DNA of 64,000 nucleotides from CAXRDE01 sp964229355. GTDB taxonomy: Bacteria; Cyanobacteriota; Sericytochromatia; UBA7694. The stretch spans positions 1 to 64,000 of the forward strand of contig CAXRDE010000001.1 of assembly GCA_964229355.1 (NCBI GenBank). Direction: 5' to 3'. The position numbers and the translations under genes were made by a program. Positions 49,592 through 58,398 of this stretch are shown in pieces. Positions within the stretch are counted from its first letter, which is position 1; each line of letters opens with the position of its first letter. Below the pieces are notes generated by a model, which did not search any database, was not told the origin of the DNA, and saw only the letters and a program-made list of their open reading frames with translations.

Positions 49592-50330
49592 ACAGCTTGC
49601 CCCTTATAAACATACACATCAGATGGATGTGGCCGACACCTTGCGTCGTTTTGAGTCGTTTTATCGCATGCTGCTTGAGGCCAATCAGACCATGAATCTG
49701 ACCCGCATTACCGACGCCAACGCCTTTGCCTACAAACACCTGTGGGACAGCATGACCCTCTTGCCTTTTTTACCCACCCCCACCGATACGCCCCTTCGCC
49801 TGCTGGACGTGGGTACCGGCGGAGGCATCCCCGGCTTACCCTTGTGGTTGGCCCGCCCCGATTTAGAAGTGAGTCTACTCGACGCTGTCAACAAAAAACT
49901 CAAGGCCATTGCCCACATGAGCGAAAAACTTCAACGTGAGTTTCCGGTCCTGTTGCACACCCCCAAAACCCTTCACATGCGTGCCGAAGACGCCGGGCAG
50001 CACAAAGATCATCGCGAAAGCTACACGGTGGTAGTGTCTCGTGCGGTGGCAAGTCTGCCCGTCTTGCTTGAGTATTGCCTGCCTCTGGTGGCACGACGGG
50101 GTTTGTTCATTGCCATGAAAGGCCCCGGTTATCAGGAAGAGATGGAGCACATTCAGCAAATTTCAGGCCTGATGGGCGGCCGCCTGCGCGAGCCGGTTGT
50201 GCTCAAAACCCCCGAAGGCGAAGAGCGGGTGCTCTTGATTTTTGAAAAACGCAGTTTAACCCCCAAAACCTTACCTCGCCAGGCCGGAGAGCCCAAACGA
50301 CGTCCTCTCAACACCTTTGTAAACGAATAG
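49554..50330 (+). CDS. rsmG: 16S rRNA (guanine-N7)-methyltransferase
   Basis: Methylates G527 (E. coli numbering) of 16S rRNA with SAM. Family motifs: NLTRITDANAFAYKHLWDS, LLDVGTGGGIPGLPLW (SAM site, about residues 84-99), SLLDAVNKKLKAI, VVSRAVASLPVLLEY. The C-terminal 35 residues are basic. Loss in other bacteria causes streptomycin resistance. The start is GTG 49554, with GAAGGT six bases upstream, inside the end of the DUF1015 gene. The next gene follows after eight bases. Confidence 0.95.
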   Translation: MEFSLTAFQQLSEQLAPYKHTHQMDVADTLRRFESFYRMLLEANQTMNLTRITDANAFAYKHLWDSMTLLPFLPTPTDTPLRLLDVGTGGGIPGLPLWLARPDLEVSLLDAVNKKLKAIAHMSEKLQREFPVLLHTPKTLHMRAEDAGQHKDHRESYTVVVSRAVASLPVLLEYCLPLVARRGLFIAMKGPGYQEEMEHIQQISGLMGGRLREPVVLKTPEGEERVLLIFEKRSLTPKTLPRQAGEPKRRPLNTFVNE

Positions 50331-50338
50331 GAAGTACC

Positions 50339-51712
50339 ATGCCAAAAAAAGTATCTTTTGAAACCGCTGAACAAGAGGTGATTGCCTGGATGCAGGCCAA
50401 TCCCAAAGAGGTGATCAAACACCGCAAGCAATTTATGCAGCAATTGGTCAAACGCCGCTGTTCTCTGGGCGAAGGCAACATCCTGCCGGTCACCCTGGCC
50501 CCCATGTTTCTCAAGCAAAGCTCCATGGAGCGCATTGCCCAGGTGGCCGAGCAACTGGACAAAATTCTCGATAAAGCCATTCATTTGTACTTCGAAGATC
50601 CGTATGTACGCAGCTATTTTCCTTATCCTGAAATCCCCCTGGAATGGATTCAATGGGATCCTGGCTACCTCAAGCCCACGCGCCTGAGTCGACACGATGC
50701 CCTGTTTGACGGCAAAACCTTAAAATTCATTGAGTTTAATACCGACAATCCCGGCGGCCGGGGCTGGGTAGATACCTATGAGGATTTAGCCCGACAGTCA
50801 CCTCTCTATAAAGATCTCATTGCCAAATACTGCCCGGCTCCCGATCGGCCCATGTTACACGCCCTGAAAGACACCCTACTCGAGGCCTATGCCGAGTGGG
50901 GGGGCAAAAAAAAGAAGCCCCGCGTGGCCATTGTCAGTTTTAAAGAAATGGTGCCCGGTTCTGACAACGAAATTGTCCGAGATTTCCTCATTGAACAGGG
51001 CCTCGAAGCCAATCTGGTAGACGCCCGTGATTTTGAATACCGCAAGGGCAAGCTCTACTCGGGCAATGTTCCCTTTGACATTGTCAATTTGAGTCTGCGT
51101 TTTACCTTCTTTAAGCGCTTTCCCCAGGAAATGCAGGACTTTTTACAGGCCCTTAAAGACGGAGCAGTCTGTGCCGTTAACCATTTTCGGGCCACGCTGG
51201 GCTCTCAAAAAGAAATGCTATCGTTTTTAAGCAACGAAGACAATCACCACTACTTCACTCCTGAAGAAGCGGCTTGCTTAAATGAGTATCTGCCCTGGAC
51301 CCGCAAAATGGATGAAACCATTACGGTCTCAAAAGACGGTGAAACCATCGCTTTACAGGAGTATGCCCTCAAACACCGTGAAGAGCTGGTGCTCAAGCCC
51401 ACGGGCGCAGCAGGAGGCTATGAAGTGTATGTGGGCCAGTTTACCGAGGCGGACAAATGGCATGAGATGATTCAACACGCCATGGGTTGTCCCTGGTGGA
51501 TTCTGCAGGAAGCCATTCCCATTCCCGTTTACGACTTCCCCGTCATTCACGAAGCGGAGGTCAAAATGCTCCCCAAAAACCTCAACCTTAATCCCTATAT
51601 CTTCAACGGTAAATATGCGGGCTGTCTGGGACGGATTTCAGACTCCAAAGTCATTAATATGAGCGCTGGAGGCGGACTCATTCCCGTCTTTCCGATTCGG
51701 GGCGATCAGTAA
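50339..51712 (+). CDS. circularly permuted ATP-grasp / glutathionylspermidine synthase-like enzyme
   Basis: The protein shows FIEFNTDNPGGRGWVDT (about residues 134-150), as in circularly permuted ATP-grasp and glutathionylspermidine synthase-like proteins, and near the C-terminus ELVLKPTGAAGGYEVYVG and GCPWWILQEAIP, the ATP-grasp nucleotide site. Such enzymes form amide bonds; the acceptor and donor are unknown. It ends one base before isocitrate dehydrogenase begins (TAATG), and the patatin gene follows with four-base overlap, so the three are one operon. A thiol or peptide product linked to central metabolism would fit, but this is only inference. Confidence 0.75.
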   Translation: MPKKVSFETAEQEVIAWMQANPKEVIKHRKQFMQQLVKRRCSLGEGNILPVTLAPMFLKQSSMERIAQVAEQLDKILDKAIHLYFEDPYVRSYFPYPEIPLEWIQWDPGYLKPTRLSRHDALFDGKTLKFIEFNTDNPGGRGWVDTYEDLARQSPLYKDLIAKYCPAPDRPMLHALKDTLLEAYAEWGGKKKKPRVAIVSFKEMVPGSDNEIVRDFLIEQGLEANLVDARDFEYRKGKLYSGNVPFDIVNLSLRFTFFKRFPQEMQDFLQALKDGAVCAVNHFRATLGSQKEMLSFLSNEDNHHYFTPEEAACLNEYLPWTRKMDETITVSKDGETIALQEYALKHREELVLKPTGAAGGYEVYVGQFTEADKWHEMIQHAMGCPWWILQEAIPIPVYDFPVIHEAEVKMLPKNLNLNPYIFNGKYAGCLGRISDSKVINMSAGGGLIPVFPIRGDQ

Positions 51713-53139
51713 TGGCGGCGATTACCATTGCCCGAGGAGATGGTATCGGCACCGAGATCATGCAGGTAACCCTGGATATTATGGCCGCTGCAGGGGCTGA
51801 CTTAAGCATTTCTGAAGTAGAAATGGGTGAGTCGGTTTACCAACAGGGGGAACCCACCGGTATTTCTGAAGCGGCATGGAAACATCTGGCCCAGGCACCG
51901 GTGCTGTTAAAAGGCCCCATGAGCACGCCCCAGGGCGGGGGATTTACCTCGGTAAGCCTGCAATTGCGCAAGCAACTGGGACTCTATGCCAGCGTACGCC
52001 CCTGTGTGTCGTACGCCCCTTATGTGCACACCCGCTATAGCACCATGAATGTGGTGATTATTCGCGAGAACGAAGAAGACATTTATGGCGGTGTCGAGTA
52101 CCGCCAGACCACAGACGTGGTTCAGAGTATTAAGTGGGTCAGCCGTCCCGCCTGTGAAAAAATTATTCGCTATGCCTTCGAATACGCCCGACGGCACGGG
52201 CGGCGTAAAGTCTCCGCTTTTACCAAAGATCGCATTATGGAATTCACCGACGGCTTTTTTCGGCAAATCTTTTTAGAGATTGCTCAGGATTACCCGGAGC
52301 TGGAGTACGAGCACCAAAGCCTGGATATTGGCACTGCCCGCCTGACCTCACACCCCGAAAAGTTTGATGTGATTGTGATTCCCAACCTCTACGGCGATAT
52401 TCTTTCAGACCTGGTGGCCCAGCTCACCACCGGTTCGGTGGGTTTAACCGGCTCTGCCAATGTGGGCGATCGCTGTGTAATGTTTGAAGCCATTCATGGT
52501 TCTGCCCCCACCATCGCCGGTGAAGACATTGCCAACCCTTCAGGTTTGATCCTGGCCGCCGTGATGATGCTGGTGCATTTGCAACAAATTGAAGTGGCTC
52601 AGCATATTCAGAATGCCTGGCTGACCACCTTAGAAGAGGGCCTACACACCGCCGATATTTTTCGCGAGGGCTTAAGTTATCAGAAGTTAGGCACTCGCGC
52701 CTTTGGCGAGGCCTTGATTGAGCGTCTGGGACGCAAGCCCCGGCATTTACCCGCCGTCCACTTTAGCAAACGCAATACCCCCACGCGCTTTGATTACCAA
52801 CGTCCCCAGATTGAGCGGGAATTGGTGGGGGTGGACGTGTTTTTGGACTGGACCCAGGGCACCCCCGAAGAACTGGCCCGTCGCTTACCTCATGTGCCTG
52901 TCACCCGCAAAGGTGCCCCCTGGACCTTGGAAATGATAACCAATCTGGGCGTGGTGGTATGGCCAAAGTCTTTCCCTGAAACCCGCTGCTGTGATCACTG
53001 GCATTGCCGCTATACAGCAGACCAGGTGCACCATCACGATCTGGTACAGCTACTCAAAAGCTTACGCAGCGCAGGCTTTGACTTTATTAAAACCGAAAAT
53101 CTCTATCGCATTGACGGAAAACTGGCTTACTCAGCATGA
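51712..53139 (+). CDS. icd: NADP-dependent isocitrate dehydrogenase (Thermus/Rickettsia type)
   Basis: Oxidative decarboxylation of isocitrate to 2-oxoglutarate in the TCA cycle. Motifs: IARGDGIGTEI, RENEEDIYGGVEYRQTTDV (substrate site), NLYGDILSDLVAQLT with the metal-binding Asps, and FEAIHGSAPTIAGEDIANPS (cofactor site). It is 475 residues long: a C-terminal extension of about 140 residues after the core, as in the Thermus-type enzyme, rather than the 416-residue E. coli type. A homoisocitrate or other beta-decarboxylating dehydrogenase is less likely. The ATG overlaps the ATP-grasp stop by one base. Confidence 0.9.
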   Translation: MAAITIARGDGIGTEIMQVTLDIMAAAGADLSISEVEMGESVYQQGEPTGISEAAWKHLAQAPVLLKGPMSTPQGGGFTSVSLQLRKQLGLYASVRPCVSYAPYVHTRYSTMNVVIIRENEEDIYGGVEYRQTTDVVQSIKWVSRPACEKIIRYAFEYARRHGRRKVSAFTKDRIMEFTDGFFRQIFLEIAQDYPELEYEHQSLDIGTARLTSHPEKFDVIVIPNLYGDILSDLVAQLTTGSVGLTGSANVGDRCVMFEAIHGSAPTIAGEDIANPSGLILAAVMMLVHLQQIEVAQHIQNAWLTTLEEGLHTADIFREGLSYQKLGTRAFGEALIERLGRKPRHLPAVHFSKRNTPTRFDYQRPQIERELVGVDVFLDWTQGTPEELARRLPHVPVTRKGAPWTLEMITNLGVVVWPKSFPETRCCDHWHCRYTADQVHHHDLVQLLKSLRSAGFDFIKTENLYRIDGKLAYSA

Positions 53140-54185
53140 AAAAAAAACGCATTAATCTCGCCCTACAGGGTGGAGGAGCCCACGGCGCCTTTACCTGGGG
53201 GGTCCTCGAAAAACTCCTTGAAGACGAACGCATTGAAGTGGAAGCCATTTCCGCCACCTCCGCAGGCACCATGAATGCGCTATGCTTTGCCTATGGTCTG
53301 ACCACCGGCGGACCCGAAAAAGCCATTGAAGTCTTAGAAGGGTTTTGGAAACAAGTCTCGGATGTGGGGCAACGCTATAATCCCATGCAATTGTTTCCCA
53401 CGCCCCAATTGCCTCAGGTACATAATCTGCTTTCGCAAATGACTTACACCGTCTTAGAAGGGTGGACACGGTTGTTTTCGCCGTACCAGTTTAACCCCTT
53501 CGACCTTGACCCCTTGCGGGATATTTTGGCTGACACCATTGATTTTGAAGTGGTGCGCCAGTGTAAAAAGACCCAGCTCTATATTTCCACCACCCATGTA
53601 CAAACCGGTAATCTAAAAGTATTTAGCACCCCAGAACTGACCCTGGACGTGGCCATGGCCTCTGCCTGTTTGCCCTTTATTTCAAAATCCGTCAAAGTAG
53701 ATGAACAGTATTACTGGGACGGTGGCTATATGGGCAACCCGGCCTTGTTTCCTTTCAATAGCCAAATGGTTTCGCGGGATGTATTAATCGTGCATATTAA
53801 TCCGCTCATTCGCGAAGAGGTACCCACCACCGCCCATGGCATTATGAACCGTCTTAATGAAATTAGTTTCAATGCCTCACTGCTGAAAGATATTCGTGCC
53901 ATTGCCTTTGTGCAAAAATTGCTCGAAAAAGAGTGGATCAAAGACGAATACCGCGACGAATTAAAGTATTTTTATTTACACTCTTTGCGGGCCGATGAAG
54001 TGATGAAACGGTTCTCGGTGGCCTCAAAATTTGACACCCGCTGGCGCTTTTTAAACCACCTGCGCAAGCAGGGTCGTCGTGAAATGCGCCGGTGGTTAGA
54101 TCGCCATTACGATGACCTGGGGGAGCGGGGCACCGTAGACCCCCGCGCCCTGCTTCTGGATTTGGAACGACAAACCCTGGACTAA
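53136..54185 (+). CDS. patatin-like phospholipase
   Basis: A serine-aspartate dyad lipase. The oxyanion loop LQGGGAHGAFTWG (about 10-22), the nucleophile Ser42 in SATSAGTMNA (the first Gly of GxSxG is Ala) and the catalytic Asp in WDGGYMGNPA are all present, so activity is likely. It has no signal peptide and would act in the cytosol or on the inner leaflet. The C-terminal 100 residues are an uncharacterised helical domain. It overlaps icd by four bases (ATGA). It converges with pepC, four bases downstream. Confidence 0.9.
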   Translation: MKKKRINLALQGGGAHGAFTWGVLEKLLEDERIEVEAISATSAGTMNALCFAYGLTTGGPEKAIEVLEGFWKQVSDVGQRYNPMQLFPTPQLPQVHNLLSQMTYTVLEGWTRLFSPYQFNPFDLDPLRDILADTIDFEVVRQCKKTQLYISTTHVQTGNLKVFSTPELTLDVAMASACLPFISKSVKVDEQYYWDGGYMGNPALFPFNSQMVSRDVLIVHINPLIREEVPTTAHGIMNRLNEISFNASLLKDIRAIAFVQKLLEKEWIKDEYRDELKYFYLHSLRADEVMKRFSVASKFDTRWRFLNHLRKQGRREMRRWLDRHYDDLGERGTVDPRALLLDLERQTLD

Positions 54186-54189
54186 AGCC

Positions 54190-55512
54190 TTAAAACATCG
54201 GATGCCATAACGGCAGCACCGTGGGTTCCTGTGCCAATTGTTGCTGTTCCGCTTCACTCAGGTACTTGATGGGCACAATGAGCTGATACACATTGTCATC
54301 GAACCAGTCATCGGACATCACAAAATAGCCTTTTTTGCCCACATCGGCACCCCAGCTGTTTTCCACCTTCCATTTGACCGGATTGCCCTCGGCATCTAAA
54401 TCCACGCCCACAATTAGCATGCAATGGGTCATGCTGGTTTCGCCCATTTCCAGGCGCTGGGCTTTTTCAATACCCAGGTGGGTTTGAAAGAGCAAATCGT
54501 AGCTGTAAATGCCTTTGACAAGCAATCCCTCTTTGCGCAGACTGTCTTTGCCCACATCACAAGAAAACAACACCGGCTCATGATTCTTAAGCTTTTTAAG
54601 GGCATAAGCCTTAAAATCTGCGTAGGGCAAATTCAGCGCATGGTGCCGCTCGCCGCCTACCATTTTACGGGTATGGGCTACCGTATAGGTATGATGATAG
54701 GGCGTATCTGCCATGGGAGAGCTCCACAGGCAGGCGTAAGCATCTAAATCCACCGGCACATACTTTTCAAAAAAGGCATGGGGCGTGATCGCGTGCTCAC
54801 GGAAAAAGACCTTTTCTTTGTCCCGGTAACTCCAGTTAAAGCGCAACGGCGGTGTGCCAAAACACATTACCATGATTTGATAAAGCTCTTGCACATAACC
54901 CTCGCGAGCCTTTTGAATTTCTGCCAGCGGACGACCCGCTGCTGCCATGGTACGTATTTCGGCAGCATATTGGCGCAATTTACTCGATAACACCTGATTG
55001 TGTAAAGTGGAGTCCTTAGAATACGTCGTGTGCTGCATCACCGAGGCGGGCACCAGGCCATATTTTTTCACCAGATTGACAAACATATACCAATCGCCAC
55101 CGTCGGGCAGGGGATTATTCAAAAACTGGCGTAAGTCACGATCATCATAGGTGCGATCGCGAAAAGCAATCATTTTTTCGAGAAAATAATTGGCTTTTTC
55201 AAATTTATCCCAGAACATCAGATAAGGTCCTGAAAACTCAAAGCTTTCCACATTCAACTTCTTCTGGGTGTAATAGCGCAGCATATTCATGGCTGCAAAA
55301 ATCCAACACACCCCCACTTTTTGTTGGGCAGTGGCTTCAGGGGCCACATCGAGTTCATCCGAAAAGGAGAAATCGATGCTTTTAATTAAGTCGCGGTTCA
55401 CCGCCAGCTCACTTAACTCCACACGCCCCATGGCATTCATCACCAATTTATGCATGGGACTTACATCAATGTGAGCGTGGTATTGGGCCACTTGATCCAG
55501 GGTAATTTCCAT
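54190..55512 (-). CDS. pepC: C1B cysteine aminopeptidase (PepC/bleomycin hydrolase)
   Basis: Cytosolic papain-fold aminopeptidase that usually assembles as a hexamer. Gln63, Cys69 in KVGVCWIFAAMN, His in MTHCMLIVG (about residue 378) and Asn in VENSWGADVGKKGYF match the catalytic set of the family. Length, 440, matches bleomycin hydrolases. ATG 55512 follows GAGG with good spacing; six more N-terminal residues upstream have no support. It degrades peptides and can inactivate bleomycin. The gene is monocistronic on its strand; its 5' gap holds the clpC terminator. Confidence 0.93.
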   Translation of the reverse strand: MEITLDQVAQYHAHIDVSPMHKLVMNAMGRVELSELAVNRDLIKSIDFSFSDELDVAPEATAQQKVGVCWIFAAMNMLRYYTQKKLNVESFEFSGPYLMFWDKFEKANYFLEKMIAFRDRTYDDRDLRQFLNNPLPDGGDWYMFVNLVKKYGLVPASVMQHTTYSKDSTLHNQVLSSKLRQYAAEIRTMAAAGRPLAEIQKAREGYVQELYQIMVMCFGTPPLRFNWSYRDKEKVFFREHAITPHAFFEKYVPVDLDAYACLWSSPMADTPYHHTYTVAHTRKMVGGERHHALNLPYADFKAYALKKLKNHEPVLFSCDVGKDSLRKEGLLVKGIYSYDLLFQTHLGIEKAQRLEMGETSMTHCMLIVGVDLDAEGNPVKWKVENSWGADVGKKGYFVMSDDWFDDNVYQLIVPIKYLSEAEQQQLAQEPTVLPLWHPMF

Positions 55513-55641
55513 AAGAACCTCTTTTCGCACACAGGCTTGCTGTGTTGATTATGCAGTAGTGTACGCAAAGCGCTTCACAGCCGCAATAGGCCCTTTTGTA
55601 GATTCAGATATAATCCGTTTATTTTAAAAATTTCCCATAAA

Positions 55642-55671
55642 AAAAGCCCAGGTATTCACACCTGGGCTTTT
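55642..55671 (-). terminator. rho-independent terminator of clpC
   Basis: A 12-bp stem (55642-55653 / 55660-55671) with loop ATTCAC. On the minus strand it is followed by seven T, so it is a strong terminator 13 bases after the clpC stop. Confidence 0.92.
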
Positions 55672-55683
55672 GAGAGAAGAAGC

Positions 55684-58161
55684 TTAGGCTTCTACGGCTT
55701 CTTTTTCGGAGGCGTCAGAGTCAGCAACAGCTTCTACCTTTTCAAAGTAAATGGTGTTGTCTTCGCGGGCCTTAAGCACCAACGGGGTATTGGTGGGGAT
55801 ACGGCCCAACAGCAGTTCCTCTGACAGCGGATCTTCAATCAGACGAGAAATGGCACGGCGCAAGGGTCGCGCACCCATTTTCTCATCATAACCCTCTTTG
55901 GCCAGCATGTCTTTAATGCTTTCATCAAAGGTCATTTGAATTTCCGCGTCTTTCAGGCGGGCGTCCACTTCAATCATCATGATATCAACGATTTCTTTGA
56001 TCTCTTCACGACTCAATTGATGGAACACCACAATCTCGCTCACCCGATTTAAAAACTCTGGACGGAAATTTTGCTTTAACTCGTCCATGACTTTTTCACG
56101 GATGCGCTCCTGGCGCTCATCGGCTTCGTTCTTCTCACTGGTGGTAAAGCCTAAACCACCGCCACCTTTGGCAATGGCACGGGCCCCAATATTACTGGTC
56201 AAAATAAGAATGGTATTTTTAAAGTCCACCACGCGGCCCCGAGAATCAGACAGACGTCCGTCTTCCATGATCTGCAACAACACGTTAAAGGTGTCGGGGT
56301 GGGCTTTTTCGATTTCATCAAAGAGAATCACCGAATACGGTTTACGGCGCACTTGCTCAGTAAGCTGCCCGCCTTCCTGGTGTCCCACGTAGCCTGGAGG
56401 AGAACCAATCAGTTTCGAGACTGAGTGGCGTTCCATAAATTCAGACATATCCACGCGAATGAGCGCGTCTTCACTGCCGAAGTAGAACTCAGACAGCACT
56501 TTCGCCAACTCGGTTTTACCCACACCACTGGGGCCTGAGAAAATAAAGGCACCAATGGGGCGCTTGGGGTTTTTCAAACCCGCACGGGTCCGACGAATCG
56601 CTTTAGAAATAGCGGTGACTGCCTCTTGTTGACCAATAATACGCTCGTGGAGCACATCTTCCATTTTCAAGAGACGCTCGGTTTCACCTTCAGTGAGTTT
56701 AGAGACAGGAATCTTGGTCCAGCCCGCCACCACTTCAGCAATATTTTCTTCGGTAACCACCAGCTCTTGAGACTGGCCTTTTTCTTCTTTCCAGGCCAGG
56801 GTCATTTCCCGAATTTTATCGCGAATGGCTTGCTCCTCATCCCGCAGCTCACCGGCTTTTTCGAAATCGTGATCCCGAATGGCAGTGTCTTTTTGCTGCA
56901 CAATGTCCTTGAGCTCTTTTTCGAGTTCTTTGGCTTCAGGGGGAAGCATAGAATGACGCAAGCGCACCTTAGAAGAGGCCTCATCCATCAGGTCAATGGC
57001 TTTATCGGGCAAGAAACGATCAGAAATGTAGCGGTCCGCCAGTTTAGCAGCGGCAAAGAGCGCTTCATCAGAGATTTTTAGTTTGTGATAGGTTTCGTAG
57101 CGATCCCGTAGACCCCACAGAATAGAAATGGTGTCTTCCACGGAGGGCTGATCGACATTGACCGGCTGAAAACGACGCTCTAAAGCCGCATCGCGCTCAA
57201 TGTGCTTACGGTACTCATCTAAAGTGGTGGCCCCAATACACTGCAGATCGCCGCGGGCCAGGGCAGGCTTAAGGATATTGGCCGCATCTACGGCACCCTC
57301 TGCAGCTCCGGCTCCGATCAAGGTGTGCATTTCGTCAATCACCAAAATAATATTGGTGGCACTGCGAATTTCTTCCATGATCTTTTTGAGGCGCTCTTCG
57401 AACTCACCCCGGTATTTGGTACCGGCCACCAGAGAACCAATGTCCAGCATTACCACGCGCTTGTCTGCAAGAATATCGGGAACGGCCCCAACGGCAATGA
57501 GCTGGGCTAAACCTTCAGCAATGGCGGTTTTACCTACCCCAGGCTCGCCAATTAACACCGGATTGTTTTTGGTGCGTCGGCCCAGGATTTCAACCACCCG
57601 CTGGGTTTCTTTTTCTCGACCAATCACAGGGTCCAGACGATTGTCTTCGGCCAACTGGGTAAGATTGGTCCCGAATTCGTCCAGAGTGGGCGTCTTACTG
57701 CGGGCTGGGCTGCTGCTAGACGAAGTGGTTTCACCCAGCATACGGATCACGGTAGAACGCACGCGAGGAAGCTCCACGCCCACGTTTTCAAGAACCCGTA
57801 CAGCCACGCCTTCGCCTTCACGGATCAACCCCAACAACAGATGTTCCGTTCCGATGTAGTTGTGGCCCAGCTGACGGGCTTCATCCCAGGACAATTCCAA
57901 CACACGTTTAGCCCGAGGGGTGAAGGGGATTTCAACGGCCACAAAACCAGAACCCCGTCCAATGATTTTTTCGACTTCGACCCGGGCATCCCGCAGGGTG
58001 ACGCCCAAACTCTTCAGGGTCTTTGCTGCTATGCCTGTGCCTTCTCCAATGAGACCCAACAGAATTTGCTCGGTACCCACAAAATTGTGTCCCAATCTGC
58101 GGGCCTCTTCCTGGGCTAGCATGATAACTTTGATGGCTTTTTCGGTAAACCGCTCGAACAT
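55684..58161 (-). CDS. clpC: ATP-dependent Clp protease ATP-binding subunit ClpC
   Basis: Hexameric AAA+ unfoldase that feeds proteins to ClpP. Two Clp N repeats (about 1-145), with GHNFVGTEQILLGLIGEG and GHNYIGTEHLLLGLIREGEG. AAA1 has GEPGVGKTA and a DEMH Walker B; a UVR linker (about 415-455) follows; AAA2 has SGPSGVGKTE and FDEIEKAHPD; the ClpP-binding loop and C-domain follow. All Walker residues are intact. The N-terminal sequence is nearly identical to cyanobacterial and plastid ClpC, the strongest lineage clue in the window. No mcsA, mcsB or ctsR is adjacent, unlike in Bacillus. Confidence 0.96.
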   Translation of the reverse strand: MFERFTEKAIKVIMLAQEEARRLGHNFVGTEQILLGLIGEGTGIAAKTLKSLGVTLRDARVEVEKIIGRGSGFVAVEIPFTPRAKRVLELSWDEARQLGHNYIGTEHLLLGLIREGEGVAVRVLENVGVELPRVRSTVIRMLGETTSSSSSPARSKTPTLDEFGTNLTQLAEDNRLDPVIGREKETQRVVEILGRRTKNNPVLIGEPGVGKTAIAEGLAQLIAVGAVPDILADKRVVMLDIGSLVAGTKYRGEFEERLKKIMEEIRSATNIILVIDEMHTLIGAGAAEGAVDAANILKPALARGDLQCIGATTLDEYRKHIERDAALERRFQPVNVDQPSVEDTISILWGLRDRYETYHKLKISDEALFAAAKLADRYISDRFLPDKAIDLMDEASSKVRLRHSMLPPEAKELEKELKDIVQQKDTAIRDHDFEKAGELRDEEQAIRDKIREMTLAWKEEKGQSQELVVTEENIAEVVAGWTKIPVSKLTEGETERLLKMEDVLHERIIGQQEAVTAISKAIRRTRAGLKNPKRPIGAFIFSGPSGVGKTELAKVLSEFYFGSEDALIRVDMSEFMERHSVSKLIGSPPGYVGHQEGGQLTEQVRRKPYSVILFDEIEKAHPDTFNVLLQIMEDGRLSDSRGRVVDFKNTILILTSNIGARAIAKGGGGLGFTTSEKNEADERQERIREKVMDELKQNFRPEFLNRVSEIVVFHQLSREEIKEIVDIMMIEVDARLKDAEIQMTFDESIKDMLAKEGYDEKMGARPLRRAISRLIEDPLSEELLLGRIPTNTPLVLKAREDNTIYFEKVEAVADSDASEKEAVEA

Positions 58162-58340
58162 ATGATGCTCCTAGAGTGAAGTTTTACTTCGTGTTAATTT
58201 ATGTTAACTACATTTTATACTACAGCAAGGGTTTATGATAGTCCTTGTAAGGGGTTGCCCCAACGAAATGAAAGAGATATCCCCGGTTAAAAACCCTGAA
58301 GTCTTGCACTATACCTGGACTTACGCCCTACAACCATACG

Positions 58341-58373
58341 AAAAGCTGTCCGATTTCTCATCAGACAGCTTTT
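58341..58373 (-). terminator. probable terminator of the EF-hand lipoprotein gene
   Basis: AAAAGCTGTC (58341-58350) pairs with GACAGCTTTT (58364-58373); inside, GAT and ATC can pair after one mismatch. On the minus strand it is 25 bases beyond the lipoprotein stop with a short T run. The rest of the gap to clpC (58162-58340) holds the clpC promoter zone, AT-rich near 58190-58220; no gene is seen. Confidence 0.6.
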
Positions 58374-58398
58374 ACAAAATTTTAAGACGTGGTCTCCC

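Noticed and set aside
53136..54185. Inactive patatin because the first Gly of GxSxG is Ala
   Set aside because: The oxyanion loop, nucleophile Ser and DGG motif are intact; Ala at that position is a mild change.
52465..55165. HIP1-type octamers (GCGATCGC) as a cyanobacterial mark
   Set aside because: I noticed only two copies, at about 52467 and 55155, close to chance, so it is not used as lineage evidence.
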